Source: Azolla caroliniana (taxonomy: Eukaryota; Polypodiophyta). From it: a DNA stretch of 64,000 bases. Shown in pieces: positions 46,980 to 57,798 of this stretch. Each line of letters begins with the position of its first letter. Position 1 is the first letter of the stretch. Both the position numbers and the translations under genes were made by a program. The stretch spans positions 372,001 to 436,000 of the forward strand of contig JBHGNT010000009.1 in the NCBI GenBank assembly GCA_043228905.1. Direction: 5' to 3'. The notes beneath the pieces were generated by a model that saw nothing but the letters and a program-made list of their open reading frames with translations, was not told the DNA's origin and did no database searches.

Positions 46980-48009
46980 AGCACTTATGAAGAAGCTATG
47001 GCCGCAACGGACACCGATACATGGCTAAAAGCCATGAAATCCGAAATGGACTCGATTCACAAGAATCAGACATGGGAGCTGGTTGAACTACTAGCAAGAA
47101 GAATACCGCTACCTTGCAAATGGGTTTTTCGATACAATTATGTATCTGACTCAGAGAAACCCAAGTACAAATCTTGGCTTGTCGCGAAAGGGTTCAAACA
47201 AGAACATGGGGTCAACTACGACGAGATATTCTCACCAGTAGTCAAGATGACCACCCTCCGCCTCTTACTAGGAGTCGTGGCAACAAAAAACCTAGAGCTA
47301 GAGCAGTTGGATGTAAAGACGACATTCCTACACGAAGATCTGGAAGAAGACATCTACATGTCTCCATTAGTAGGCTTCACGGCGATGGGGGAGGAAAGTC
47401 ACCTCGTATGTCGACTGAAGAAAAGCCTCTATGGCCTGAAACAAGCGCTGAGGATGTGGTACCAGAAGTTTGACTCCCACATCATGCAACTTGGATATCG
47501 CCGATCCGACTCCGACCCAATCATGTATATTCGGCAACTGGCCAACGAGTCTAGGATTTATCTGATCCTATATGTTGATGACATGTTGATTGCAAGAAGC
47601 AATCAAGCAGAGATCGGAAAGCTGAAGTGGAGCCTTCACGACAAGTTCGCGATGAAGGAACTTAGACAAGCCCGTCACATACTGGGCATGAGGATCGAGC
47701 GAAATCGGACGACCAAGACTCTCTGACTCTCCCGGTGCTGAGGCGCTTCAACATGCAGAATGCGAACCCAACACCAACACCGCTTCCGACGTTGATCAGA
47801 CTATCAGACAGAGAATCTCCTTTAATGGACAAGGAGAGAGAGCTTAATGGAAAGATGTCCTACACATCGGTCGTAGGAAGTATCATGTACGCAATGGTGG
47901 CGACCCGACCTCACCTAGCTTATGTCGTAGGAGTGGTCAACCGGTACATGTCAAACCCAGGACAGAAGCATTGGGAGGCCGTCAAGCACATCTTCAGGTA
48001 CCTGAGAGG
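46980..48009 (+). pseudogene. Copia B reverse transcriptase, cut by D
   Basis: It has YDEIFSPVVKMTTLRL, QLDVKTTFLHEDLEEDIYM, CRLKKSLYGLKQAL and the active site LYVDDMLIA. A TGA at about 47725 and a frame shift interrupt it. It ends at KHIFRYLRG, where D is inserted, and RNase H resumes at 53333. Confidence 0.85.
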
Positions 48010-48597
48010 TGTTGGGATTACGGTCCCTCCGGATGGGATGGTCGGATGTCCGGGAATCCGGATGATGAAGACCCGGTTCCGGATCCGGATGATGAAGACC
48101 CTGGCTACGGAGCCGGATGACGAATGTACCCGGAGAGAGATCCGGATGCGGGGACATATTTGTGAATATGTTTGCCAAGGGCCCTCGAGGCTATACTTGT
48201 AAATAGCCCGAAAGTCATATGTGTATAAATATGACTTAGGGCAAACAGTTTTGTTGTTGTTGCTCATTTTTTCTGTTTTCCACTTAGAGGGAGCGAAGTG
48301 AGAGCAGCCGAGAGAGAGAGAGAGAGAGAGAGACGAAGAGGTCGTTGCCTCTGTGTATTACCGCCGCCTGTGGCGAAGACAGTGAGCTCAAGGTTGTTGC
48401 CTTGTAGCTTCACCATTGTACATCTCTGTTTATAGTGATAGTTGGAGTTTGAGGACTCCCGTGGTTTTTCCCACTAAGGGTTTTCCACGTAAAATATCCT
48501 GTGTACTCTTCTCTCTATTGTCTTCGTGCATTTTGTATTTCCTGTTTTCTGTGAGTCGATCCTATTCCTCGGTTGTGGCCGAGCACGGTGTTTGACA
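48010..48597 (+). repeat. 5' LTR of copia D
   Basis: 588 bp, TG...CA. Two copies of the 'gatgatgaagacc' minisatellite at about 48060-48110, a TATA-like 'gtataaatatgac' near 48221 and a (GA)n tract at about 48308-48332 in the transcribed part. Confidence 0.95.
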
Positions 48598-48600
48598 AAG

Positions 48601-48613
48601 TGGTATCAGAGCG
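48601..48613 (+). promoter_or_regulatory. Primer binding site of copia D
   Basis: TGGTATCAGAGCG, matching the initiator tRNA-Met 3' end, three bases after the LTR. Confidence 0.9.
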
Positions 48614-48628
48614 ACGGTAACACAGAAA

Positions 48629-51600
48629 ATGGAAGGCGGCAGCAGCGGGCAGCCGGGGATGATGGTGCTGAATGCGCAGAACTACGCCGACTGGAAGATA
48701 AAGATGGAGGACCTGCTCATTGTTCGGGACCTGTATGAACCGATCGACAGGTCGGAAATACCCAAGGGGGTACTTGAGACGGAATGGAGGCTTCTGAACC
48801 GGAAAGCCGTTGCAACCATTCGGCAATACGTCGACGTGAGCGTTCTACAACATGTAGCGAACGACACCAACGCATATGAGATGTGGCAGAAGCTGTCGGG
48901 CCTCTACGAGAGGAAGAATGCGTTGAACCGGACCTCCCTGATGAGGAAGATAGTGAATCTTAAGTACCGGGACGGCGAGAGCATGGTCGAACACGTCAGC
49001 ACGTTCATGGGATTCGTGAACCAGCTTGCGGCGATCAAGTTCCCGTTGGATGATGCAATGCAAGCCATCATGCTGATGTGTACATTGCCGGAAAGCTGGG
49101 AGAACTTGGTGGTGACTCTCAGCACCTCCTGCACCGAAGATAACTTGTCTCTACAAACGGTAAAGACAAGCATTTTGAACGAAGAAGCGCGTCGGAGAGA
49201 TAAAGAACCGGCCTCCGATCCGAAGATGCTGCTTACCGAATCGGATCGGGGAAGACAACGGAACCGGAGTCCGCAAAGACGGGAGAAGTCGGGGACCCGG
49301 TCGCGGTCAAGAGGAAGGCCCACATGCTTCCACTGTGGGAAGCCGGGGCACTTCCGAAAGAATTGTCGTCATTACCGAAAAGACAACGGAACCGACGACA
49401 CCGATTCGAAGAAGTCTTCGGAACGGAACGGTGCTTACCGGGGAGCCACGGACTGGAATGGTTCGGATCGGCGAGGGCACGACCGGAAAGGAACGACGGC
49501 ACTCGCGGCAAGTGAAGAGGAGATCATGCTCATCACCGAAGAAGGTGAACTAAACATTGCCGGCAATGAGACTACCTGGGTGGTCGATTCCGGAGCGTCG
49601 TTCCACCTGACCCCGGAAAGAAGATACTTCTCATCCTACACAGCCGGTGAGCATGGCTGTGTTCGGATGGGAAATGAAGGTACGTGCCGGATTGCCAGCA
49701 TAGGAGACGTGTGGTTGACAACCTCGACCGGATGCAAAATGTTGCTGAAGGATGTCTGACACGTTCCGGAGGTTCGATTGAACCTGATTTCGGCCGGGAG
49801 GCTAGACGATGAAGGCTACACAGGTAGCATCCGGAACTGCGTAATGAAGTTCAGCAAGGGGAGCCTGATAGTGGCTCGGGCCCGGAAAGTCAACACACTG
49901 TACCTTATGAATGCCTGGTTGTGTCCGGAGGAGTTGAACGTGGCAGCCGACACTACCGGTGAGTTGTGGCACAAGAGACTGTGCCACATGAGTGAGAAGG
50001 GGATGAAGAGGCTTGCAGAAGACAACCTCATTCCAGTGAAGCATGTGCACCTGGAGAAGTGCACCGATTGCCTGGCCGGTAAGCAAAACCGGACCTCCTT
50101 CCGCTCAAGACCACCGATGAGACGTAGTGTACCATTGGAGTTGGTACACACTGATGTGTGTCAGGTAGAAACGAAGTCACATGGCGGAGCCCAGTACTTC
50201 GTAACATTCATAGATGACCATAGCCGGAAGCTGTGGACGGCACCGTTGAAGACAAAGGACCAAGTATTGTCCGTCTTCAAAGAACTCCACGCGAGAGTGG
50301 AAAGAGAATCCGGCAAGAAGCTGAAAGCGCTACGAGCGGATAACGGAGGTGAATACCGAGGGCAATTTGAGGAGTATTGCCGTTCGATGGGAATCCGGCT
50401 CGAGTTTACTGTGCCGAAGACGCCGGAACTGAACGGGCTGGCCGAGAGGATGAACCGGACCATAATGGAGAGGGTCCGGAGTATGCTAGCACATGCGAAA
50501 TTACCCAAGGGATTTTGGGCTGAGGCAATGTCGACGGCGACATATGTGATAAATAGATCACCCTCAGTACCCCTGGATGGAGACACGCCACAGAGAGTGT
50601 GGACCGGTAAGGAAGTGTCCTACCGGCATCTGAAGGTGTTCGGGTGTCTCGCATATGTGCATGTGGCAAAGGACCGGAGAGGAAAGCTAGATCCAAAGAC
50701 CCGGCCATGCATATTCCTCGGTTACGGCAACGACGAGTTCGGCTACCGAGTATGGGACCCGGTCGACAAGAAGATATTCAGGAGTCGAGATATCATCTTC
50801 ATGGAGGACAAGACACTCGCCGACTGGGAGTCGGAGAAGAAGATGAAGAGCTCCAAGTCGAACGGTGAGAATCAACTCTACGAGGAGCAGTCCCGACCGG
50901 CAAGGGACCGGTTAGCACTCGAGGATCCGGCCGAAGACGGTGAAGAAACAGAACCGGCAGAGGAAGATGAAACTGATACCGGAACCATCCCCGATCCCGA
51001 AATGGATTCGGATGAAGAGGAAACGGAGGAGCCGGTTACCGAAGCTCCGGAACGGAGATATCCTCTAAGAGAGAGAAGGGCCCCCCGGAGATTTCCGGAA
51101 CCAGAGCACGTGCTGCTAACCGACGAGGGGGAGCCGGAGAGTTTTGAAGAAGCAAAGCTTGACACCCATAGCCACAGGTGGTTAAGTGCCATGCAGGAGG
51201 AGATGGATTCCCTGCATGAGAACCACACATATGAACTTGTGGAGTTGCCGAAAGGAAAGCGGGCACTTCGAAACAAGTGGGTGTTCAAGCTGAAACCGGG
51301 AGATGCCGGAAACCCCCCGAGATATAAAGCCAGGATCGTGGTGAAGGGGTTCCAGCAGAAGAAGGGCGTCGACTTTGACGAGATATTTGCCCCGGTAGTG
51401 AAGATGACCTCCATACGGACGGTGCTGAGCATAGCGGCAAGCATGGACCTCGAGGTAGAACAGATGGACATGAAGACGGCATTCCTTCACGGCGACCTCG
51501 AAGAAGAGATCTACATGCAGCAACCGGAAGGATTCGAGAAGAAAGGGAAGGAGCACCTGGTATGCCGGTTGAAGAAGAGCCTTTACGGACTGAAGCAGGC

Positions 51601-52702
51601 TCCCCGGCAATGGTACCGGAAGTTCGACTCTTTCATGACCGACGAAGGGTACCACAAAACGCAGTCCGATCACTGCGTGTTTGTGAAGAAGTTCGAAGGA
51701 GGAGACTTTCTAATACTCCTCCTGTACGTGGACGACATGTTGATCGTCGGACGGGACCAGGTCAAGATACGGATGCTAAAGAAAGCGCTTCACCGAACCT
51801 TCTCAATGAAGGACCTGGGTCCGGCGAGGCAAATACTAGGGATGCACATCATCCGGGACCGGAAGAAGAAGCAGTTGTGGCTGTCACAGGAGAAGTACGT
51901 GACAAAGGTGCTTCACCGGTTCAACATGTCGGAAGCAAGACCTGTCGGGTCAACCCTCCCGGCAAACTGCAAGTTGTCCAGCAAGCAAAGCCCCAAGACA
52001 AAGGCTGAGAAGGAGGACATGATGAAAGTACCATATGCCTCTGCTGTCGGAAGTTTGATGTACGCAATGGTGTGTACAAGACCGGACATAGGATATGCAG
52101 TCGGAGTGGTGAGCCGGTACATGAGCAATCCCGGCAAAGAGCACTGGAACGCGGCCAAGTGGATACTCCAATACCTGAAGGGCACGGCAAACGTGTGCCT
52201 CCGATTCGGCTCCGGTAAGCCCGAACTCGACGGCTTTACCGATTCGGATATGTCGGCTGATGCAGATACCAGCCGGTCCACATCAGGGTATGTGATGACG
52301 TATGCAGGGGGAGCTATTTCGTGGCAGTCGAGGCTGCAGAAGACGGTTGCGTTGTCAACTACGGAGGCGGAGTACATGGCGGCTGTTGAAGCCGGCAAGG
52401 AAATAATATGGATGAAGGACTTCATTAGAGAGCTCGGTATCCGGCAGGAGGAGTACCGACTCTACTGCGACAGTCAGAGTGCCATCCACCTTGCGAAGAA
52501 CGCGGCCTATCACTCCCGGACAAAGCACATCCAACGAAGATATCACTGGATCCGGGAAAGGATAGAAGACCAAGAGTTCGTGCTGACGAAGATTCACACG
52601 GACGAGAACGGGTCAGATATGCTGACCAAAGTGCTCACACCCGACAAGCTGGAAGCGTGCCGGAAGAGGGTCGGACTGGAAAGACATCCCATGCCGAAGT
52701 GA
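48629..52702 (+). pseudogene. Copia D gag-pol polyprotein with one nonsense codon
   Basis: One frame of 1358 codons. The only break is TGA at 49757-49759, directly before HVPEVRLNLISAG; element E has Arg at this site, so CGA to TGA is likely. Gag comes first, then a CCHC knuckle CFHCGKPGHFRKNC near residue 233. Protease has VVDSGASFHLTP near 318. The stop lies between protease and integrase. Integrase shows the CTDCLAGKQ zinc part, FIDDHSRKLW, RADNGGEYR and PELNGLAERMNRT. RT has YVDDMLIVG near 1033. RNase H has FTDSDMSADADTSRS and CDSQSAIHLAKN. The sequence is about as close to E as two recent copies of one family. Confidence 0.9.
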
Positions 52703-52710
52703 AGGGGGAG
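52701..52710 (+). promoter_or_regulatory. Polypurine tract of copia D
   Basis: GAAGGGGGAG overlaps the stop codon of the polyprotein and ends two bases before the 3' LTR. Confidence 0.85.
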
Positions 52711-52712
52711 TT

Positions 52713-53327
52713 TTTTGGGATTACGGTCCCTCCGGATGGGATGGTCGGATGTCCGGGAATCCGGATGATGAAGACCCGGTTCCGGATCCGGATGATGAAG
52801 ACCCGGTTCCGGATCCGGATGATGAAGACCCCGGCTACGGAGCCGGATGACGAATGTACCCGGAGAGAGATCCGGATGCGGGGACATATTTGTGAATATG
52901 TTTGCCAAGGGCCCTCGAGGCTATACTTGTAAATAGCCCGAAAGTCATATGTGTATAAATATGACTTAGGGCAAACAGTTTTGTTGTTGTTGCTCATTTT
53001 TTCTGTTTTCCACTTAGAGGGAGCGAAGTGAGAGCAGCCGAGAGAGAGAGAGAGAGAGAGAGACGAAGAGGTCGTTGCCTATGTGTATTACCGCCGCCTG
53101 TGGCGAAGACAGTGAGCTCAAGGTTGTTGCCTTGTAGCTTCACCATTGTACATCTCTGTTTATAGTGATAGTTGGAGTTTGAGGACTCCCGTGGTTTTTC
53201 CCACTAAGGGTTTTCCACGTAAAATATCCTGTGTACTCTTCTCTCTATTGTCTTCGTGCATTTTGTATTTCCTGTTTTCTGTGAGTCGATCCTATTCCTC
53301 GGTTGTGGCCGAGCACGGTGTTTAACA
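52713..53327 (+). repeat. 3' LTR of copia D
   Basis: 615 bp. Identical in layout to the 5' LTR but with three copies of the 27-bp minisatellite unit instead of two. It begins TTTTGGGA instead of TGTTGGGA and ends TTTAACA. Confidence 0.95.
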
Positions 53328-53332
53328 AGAGG

Positions 53333-53912
53333 GACCAAAGATACACAACTGACTTTCGGTTTGACAACCTTAGTCGAAGTCAAAGGTTACACTGACTCCG
53401 ACTATGCCGAAAATACGGACAATCAGAAGTCAACATCAGGCTATATTTTCACCTATGGTGGCGTTGCGATATCATGGAGATCGAAGCGTCAAGAGTGCAC
53501 AACCCTGATGACCACAAAGGCTGAGTACATAGCAACATCGGAGGCAGCGAAGGAAGCGACATGGCTACACCGACTGTCTGCCAACTTCTCATCTACAAGT
53601 CGAATCAACCGACCAACGCTGACCATCTATTGCGACTCGCAGAGTGCAATTCGCCTCATTAACAATCCCGTCTATCACGCAAAGACGAAGCACATTGAGG
53701 TACAATATCATCACATCCAGGAGCTCATAACTGAGAAGAGGCTTGAAGTCCGAAAGATCGACACCGAGGTGAACATCGTCAATTGCCTGACAAAGCCACT
53801 CCCAGATCAATGCTTTAGAGTACTAAGGACAAAGATGGGACTACGACAAGCAACTGAGCAGAAGAAAGCCGAACAAGGAGTAGAAGGTAAGAGTCAATCG
53901 AATCAATCATGA
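53333..53912 (+). pseudogene. Copia B RNase H domain
   Basis: It joins to 48009 across D. It reads KGYTDSDYAENTDNQKSTSG, TTKAEYIATSEAAKEATWL, YCDSQSAIRLINNPVYHAKT and KHIEVQYHHIQE, the standard copia RNase H blocks, and ends at a stop before the 3' untranslated part. Confidence 0.85.
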
Positions 53913-54069
53913 TAATGATCCATGCTAGGATCGACACGGACCTCACTTATGCCGACTCGACTATATGCCGACCGACTTGTAACATAAATTTAGATTAGTG
54001 TTGTAATCTAGGTTTACGGGGGAGACAACCCCAAACACATGTACATGTAGGAAAGACTAGTCCTTTTAC

Positions 54070-54238
54070 GGGGGAGTTTGTTGGCATAAAAGGCTGACTC
54101 CTTCCACTTTGTATCCTAGTGTGAATTCGTACATATAGTTAGGGATTAGTATATAAGCGATAACCTAATGTTGTAAAGAGAGAGCATCGCTTGATCATTC
54201 TCTTATAGAGTCTCTAAGAGATAGATAGATAGATAGAT
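54070..54238 (+). repeat. Copia B polypurine tract and 3' LTR, left half
   Basis: The tract GGGGGAG (54070-54076) is followed by the LTR start TGTTGGCA at 54079. The LTR matches 37334-37480 and runs into (GATA)n at about 54219-54238, where the LINE begins. The second half is at 55651-55812. Confidence 0.85.
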
Positions 54239-55646
54239 TATATTATCATCTTCGGAGGTCAAATATGACCTATGAGACCAAAAATATTACATTTCACGTG
54301 ATATGTGTGCCCTATGTGTGAAAGTGAGTAGTGACTCTCGATGTTCAAGAACTTTACCAATGAATGTTGCAATCGAGAGTGCACATTGTGGTTGTGAGAG
54401 GAATTCATCCAAAGATTGGGCTCAGTTGAAGAGATGTGGAAAGCATGGTTGAATATGATCAAAGGCAGAGCATTGTATCAAAGTGTGATACTCAGACTCG
54501 TGAACTTGTTTAGGGCAAAGTGTGCATAGCCAACCACTCTCATCACTTGTGCCCCAACGCCCTATTTCACATCACAATGCATGTGAGCTAAGTCGCATGG
54601 AAGCAATGGTTCGAATGGCAGATAACGGTATGGACTCTAACATGTATCGATGTGTATGATTTCCCCGTTCCGCAAAGAATATGGTTTTGTAGTTAGGTGC
54701 AACATGTGTAGTATAATGTGTGAAGCGCGAGCCTCCACATTTGTCCCATGTCATGATACATTGGCGTTGCAAAAAGGCATCATTTACACAGGAATCTAAT
54801 GATGCATCATGAAGCAAGTGTCTCGCATCCCATCTACCAAACCATTTTTCAATATCTTGCATCCAACCCGGAACACAAAATTTTGCTTTTATGCGTCTTT
54901 TGGATCTTTTTGCTTGCTTCCCACGCAATTCTAGGAAGTCGATGTGAGGGATTTTTTTGAACCTTAAGCATGTATTCAACAACCCTTTCCATGGCCATGG
55001 TCTCAATGGGAAGTGATCTCGTCTCAAGGAGGAGGAGGAGGGTGTAGAGCGTTTGTTTCTTAACTTGTAGAAACTTTGTAAGAAAATGTTTTTGGACATT
55101 TTCAAACTCTTTCCACATAGATTTAGGGATGTTACCGCCTCATACTTCCACCCCATAGATAAGAACCAGTGTCACCAAAGTGTCGAAAAGATATTTCTTG
55201 AGGAACCAACACTTAATATCTCCAAGGTTGCATGTGTTCTCAAATGCATAATATGCTCGCTTACCCGCCTCTAAGCGGCATGTAGCACATTCATTCCATC
55301 TATGATTTGAAGGAACTTCAAGGCCAAGATATTTGAAGCTTTCCACACATTCAAGTGGCTCATTGTTGTACATAATGCATGGTTTATCTCTTTTTTGGCT
55401 CTTCATAAGCATAATCTTTGTTTTAGAGCTATTGACACTTAATTTAGTATGCATGCAAAAAAAAAAATCCAATGTCTTCATAAGCTTTTGTGCATCTCGT
55501 AAAGTATTTGCAAAAAGCACTACATCATCTGCATATAGCAAAAGCATAATCACAACATTCCCAATGGCAACTTCTTCAACACATTCTTCCTTTGCAAACT
55601 TGGTAACCATTTCTTCCAATTCATCAATGCATAGACCAAATAGTGT

Positions 55647-55650
<4 letters not shown>
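54239..55650 (-). mobile_element. 5'-truncated LINE inserted in the 3' LTR of B
   Basis: On the minus strand it opens directly inside the reverse transcriptase (GLCIDELEEMVTKFAKEE). It keeps the YADDVVLFAN active site and FKYLGLEV, then the post-RT region to about 54570, followed by a 3' part without coding sequence. The frame shifts near 55150. The target was the GA/GATA microsatellite of the B LTR. Severe 5' truncation is normal for LINE insertion. Confidence 0.85.
54560..55650 (-). pseudogene. LINE reverse transcriptase fragment
   Basis: Non-LTR type RT: LLLYADDVVLFANTLRDAQK, VNSSKTKIM and ATCRLEAGKRAYY are readable from 55619. After a frame change near 55150 the C-terminal region continues (WMQDIEKWFGRWDARHLL) to about 54575. 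No endonuclease domain remains. Confidence 0.8.
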
Positions 55651-55678
<28 letters not shown>

Positions 55679-55812
55679 ACAGAAATAAAGAGAGCTTCCA
55701 TTAAAGCTTCATCTGTGTATTTAACATCTGTCAATATCTTCTTGCCCTCCTTTTGTGTTGTTTGCTGAGCACAACCGACAAATCCTCACATACGTTTCCA
55801 TATCAGGCTTCA
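55651..55812 (+). repeat. 3' LTR of copia B, right half
   Basis: It starts with (GA)n at 55651-55678 and continues 'acagaaataaagagagc' as in the 5' LTR. It ends TTCA before the TCCAA duplication. Confidence 0.85.
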
Positions 55813-56110
55813 TCCAATATACCACCACATTTACAATGACCAAGCATCCTCTATTTTCCATATTGAACGTAAAACTCAAGCAAATTATTATGGTATAGAG
55901 GTCATTTTGTATGCCTCGATCCATGAATTCAGCATCTATGAACATGCCTTCATGTAAAGGCATGTGATCGACACCCATCTTGAGGGATCTCAGCCCATCG
56001 AACAGTTTATATGCATCTGATCAACTTCCACATGTTGCATACATATCAAATGTGCTTCTAATGAGCATATCCAATTTTATACCTAGCTAAGCGATGGAAA
56101 TATGGATTTC
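55813..56110 (-). pseudogene. PPR gene relic, 5' part
   Basis: The minus strand reads LDMLIRSTFDMYATCGS, a stop, then SDAYKLFDGL, then EFMDRGIQNDLYT after a frame change, and HCKCGGILDAC running into 37333 across copia B. These are consecutive pentatricopeptide-repeat helices with the usual MYAKCGS-like core. PPR proteins bind organellar RNA; this copy has stops and frame changes and is dead. Confidence 0.65.
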
Positions 56111-56861
56111 TTTTCCTTTCTTTTAAATCAGATGTGTTCGACCATGAAAATCACATCTCGAATGCAAGATTTGAAGAACAATGATTCCATCCATCACATA
56201 ATAAGAAATGGAATTCTTTCGAATGCATACGTAAGAGCATCCTCCCCCCACCTATCTCAATGACTCCATCCATATCATAAGAAGAAATGGAATTCTGCAT
56301 ACAAATCATTTAGCATATTAGTGATTACAAGATCATGTTCCAAACCCTATTTTCATATTTTACTTCTTATCCTTTTTCTATTGCTCGAAGGGCAAAATTC
56401 CAGATAAGCCATGTTGCCACTATTTCTTTTGATATAAAACAACCCTAAGTCCATTCAGGATTCTGCTTTGCCAATATCTTTGAGATCTATGAGATCTATG
56501 GAAAGTCAAAGGTAATGACTTGATGCTGACCATAAGTAGCAATGCAATATTTACAAATTCTTGGGCCGATGCATACCACACAAACCTCTCTTCAAAGTTA
56601 TCACCTATCATGGACACACCAACTTCAGACTACGATGGAGCATGGATGACGAGGCTACGACCGATAAGTGGAACCAGAAGTGATGAGGCTAGGAACTCTA
56701 GAAGTTGTGAGCAACAAGATTGTCAACATAGGAAGCTAGGATTAATTGGAGCACATAAAGACAAAGATGAAGAAGGAGATAAGATGGAATGGAACAAGAA
56801 GACTAGATTGATGTGTCAATGACTGGCATTAAATCCCTTGAAAGGGACCACGGAGGTTACA
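56111..56861. other. No gene recognised; possibly part of an old LTR element
   Basis: Mixed sequence with short frames only. The 100-codon frame at 56520-56822 has no family resemblance. Lying downstream (on minus) of a TATA box and heat-shock-like motifs, it may be the transcribed part of an LTR cut by element E. Confidence 0.3.
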
Positions 56862-56999
56862 AGTATTTATACAAGTACTAAGATTGAATATCTCTAGAAT
56901 ATACTCGAGAAATATCTCTAGAATATACTCGTCTAGAATACACCACAGAATATTTCTAGAATATTTCTAGAATATACTAAAGAGTAGAATATTCTGGAA
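56862..56999 (-). promoter_or_regulatory. Heat-shock-element-like cluster with TATA box
   Basis: The stretch 56987-56999 is GAAnnTTCnnGAA with exact spacing, a three-unit heat-shock element. 56948-56972 adds GAA, TTC, GAA, TTC, GAA, two TTC/GAA pairs being TTCTAGAA with exact 2-nt spacing. Further CTAGAATA words follow to 56893. On the minus strand a TATA box (tgtataaatact, 56873-56862) lies directly downstream. The layout resembles heat-activated plant copia promoters such as ONSEN. The owner element is not identified. Confidence 0.5.
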
Positions 57000-57021
57000 T
57001 TTACTATATGATAGACTATAT

Positions 57022-57788
57022 TGACGAGAATCAACGCTCCGATTCTCCTCCACCACTCGGCCACAACCGAGAAGTCACTTATCGACACAGCAGAAAATAG
57101 GAAATACAGAGAAAGACACGATGACACACGGATTAACGTGGAAAACCCTATACGGGAAAAACCACGGGAGTGCAAGACTCCAAACAAAACTATGCACAGA
57201 GAAATATACAATGGCGAGCTGCAAGGCGACGACCTTGAGCTCGCTATCCTCACCACAGGCGGCGGTATTACACAGAGGCGTCGACCTCTCCCTCTCTCTC
57301 ACGCTCTGTCTCTCTCACGGCTGCTCTCTCTTCACTCCTCTTGAGTGGAAAAACAAAAATGAGTAGCAACAACAACATAAAACTGTTTGCCCTAAGTCAT
57401 ATTTATACACATATGACTTTCGGGCTATTTACAAATATAGCCTCAAGGGCCCTTGGCAAACATATTCACAAATATGTCCCCGCATCCGGATCTCTCTCCG
57501 GGTACATTCATCATCCGGCTCCGTAGCTGGGGTATTCATCATCCGGCTCCGTAGCCGGGGTCTTCGTCATCCGGCTCCGTAGCCGGGGTCTTCGTCATCC
57601 GGCTCCGTAGCCGGGGTCTTCGTCATCCGGATCCGGAAACCGGGTCTTCGTCATCCGGATCCGAAAACCGGGTCTTCGTCATCCGGATCCGGAAACCGGG
57701 TCTTCGCCATCCGGCTCCGGATCTCGGGTCTTCATTCCCGATTCCCGGACATCCGACCATCCCATCCGGAGGGACCGTAATCCCAACA
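57022..57788 (-). repeat. 3' LTR of copia E
   Basis: Homologous to the D LTRs ('aaaccacgggagt', 'gccctaagtcatatttatac', 'gggaccgtaatcccaaca') but longer because of an expanded minisatellite at about 57487-57735. There are roughly eight to nine 27-28-bp units in two versions ('ctccgtagccgg' and 'atccggaaaccgg'). The inner boundary is firm; the outer one at 57022 is chosen at a TG. Confidence 0.75.
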
Positions 57789-57798
57789 AACTCCCCCT

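Larger units (their letters stand above)
48010..53327 (+). mobile_element. Copia element D, young and nearly intact
   Basis: Complete element of 5318 bp with a perfect AGAGG target duplication (48005-48009 and 53328-53332). LTRs lie at 48010-48597 and 52713-53327. By eye they differ by about four substitutions plus one 27-bp minisatellite unit, so the insertion is recent. Primer site, polypurine tract and a single long frame are present; that frame has one stop codon. The first base pair of the 3' LTR reads TT instead of TG. Confidence 0.95.
37334..55812 (+). mobile_element. Copia element B, invaded by three younger elements
   Basis: The 5' LTR begins TGTTGGCA at 37334 and the 3' LTR ends ..TTCA at 55812. 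Both ends are flanked by TCCAA (37329-37333 and 55813-55817). Removing the element restores a continuous PPR reading frame, which confirms the boundaries. Insertions are C at 38017-44574 in gag, D at 48010-53327 between RT and RNase H, and a LINE at about 54239-55650 inside the 3' LTR. Without these, B would be about 5.2 kb. Its coding parts have several stops and frameshifts and the LTRs differ at many sites, so it is the oldest layer of this nest. Confidence 0.9.
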
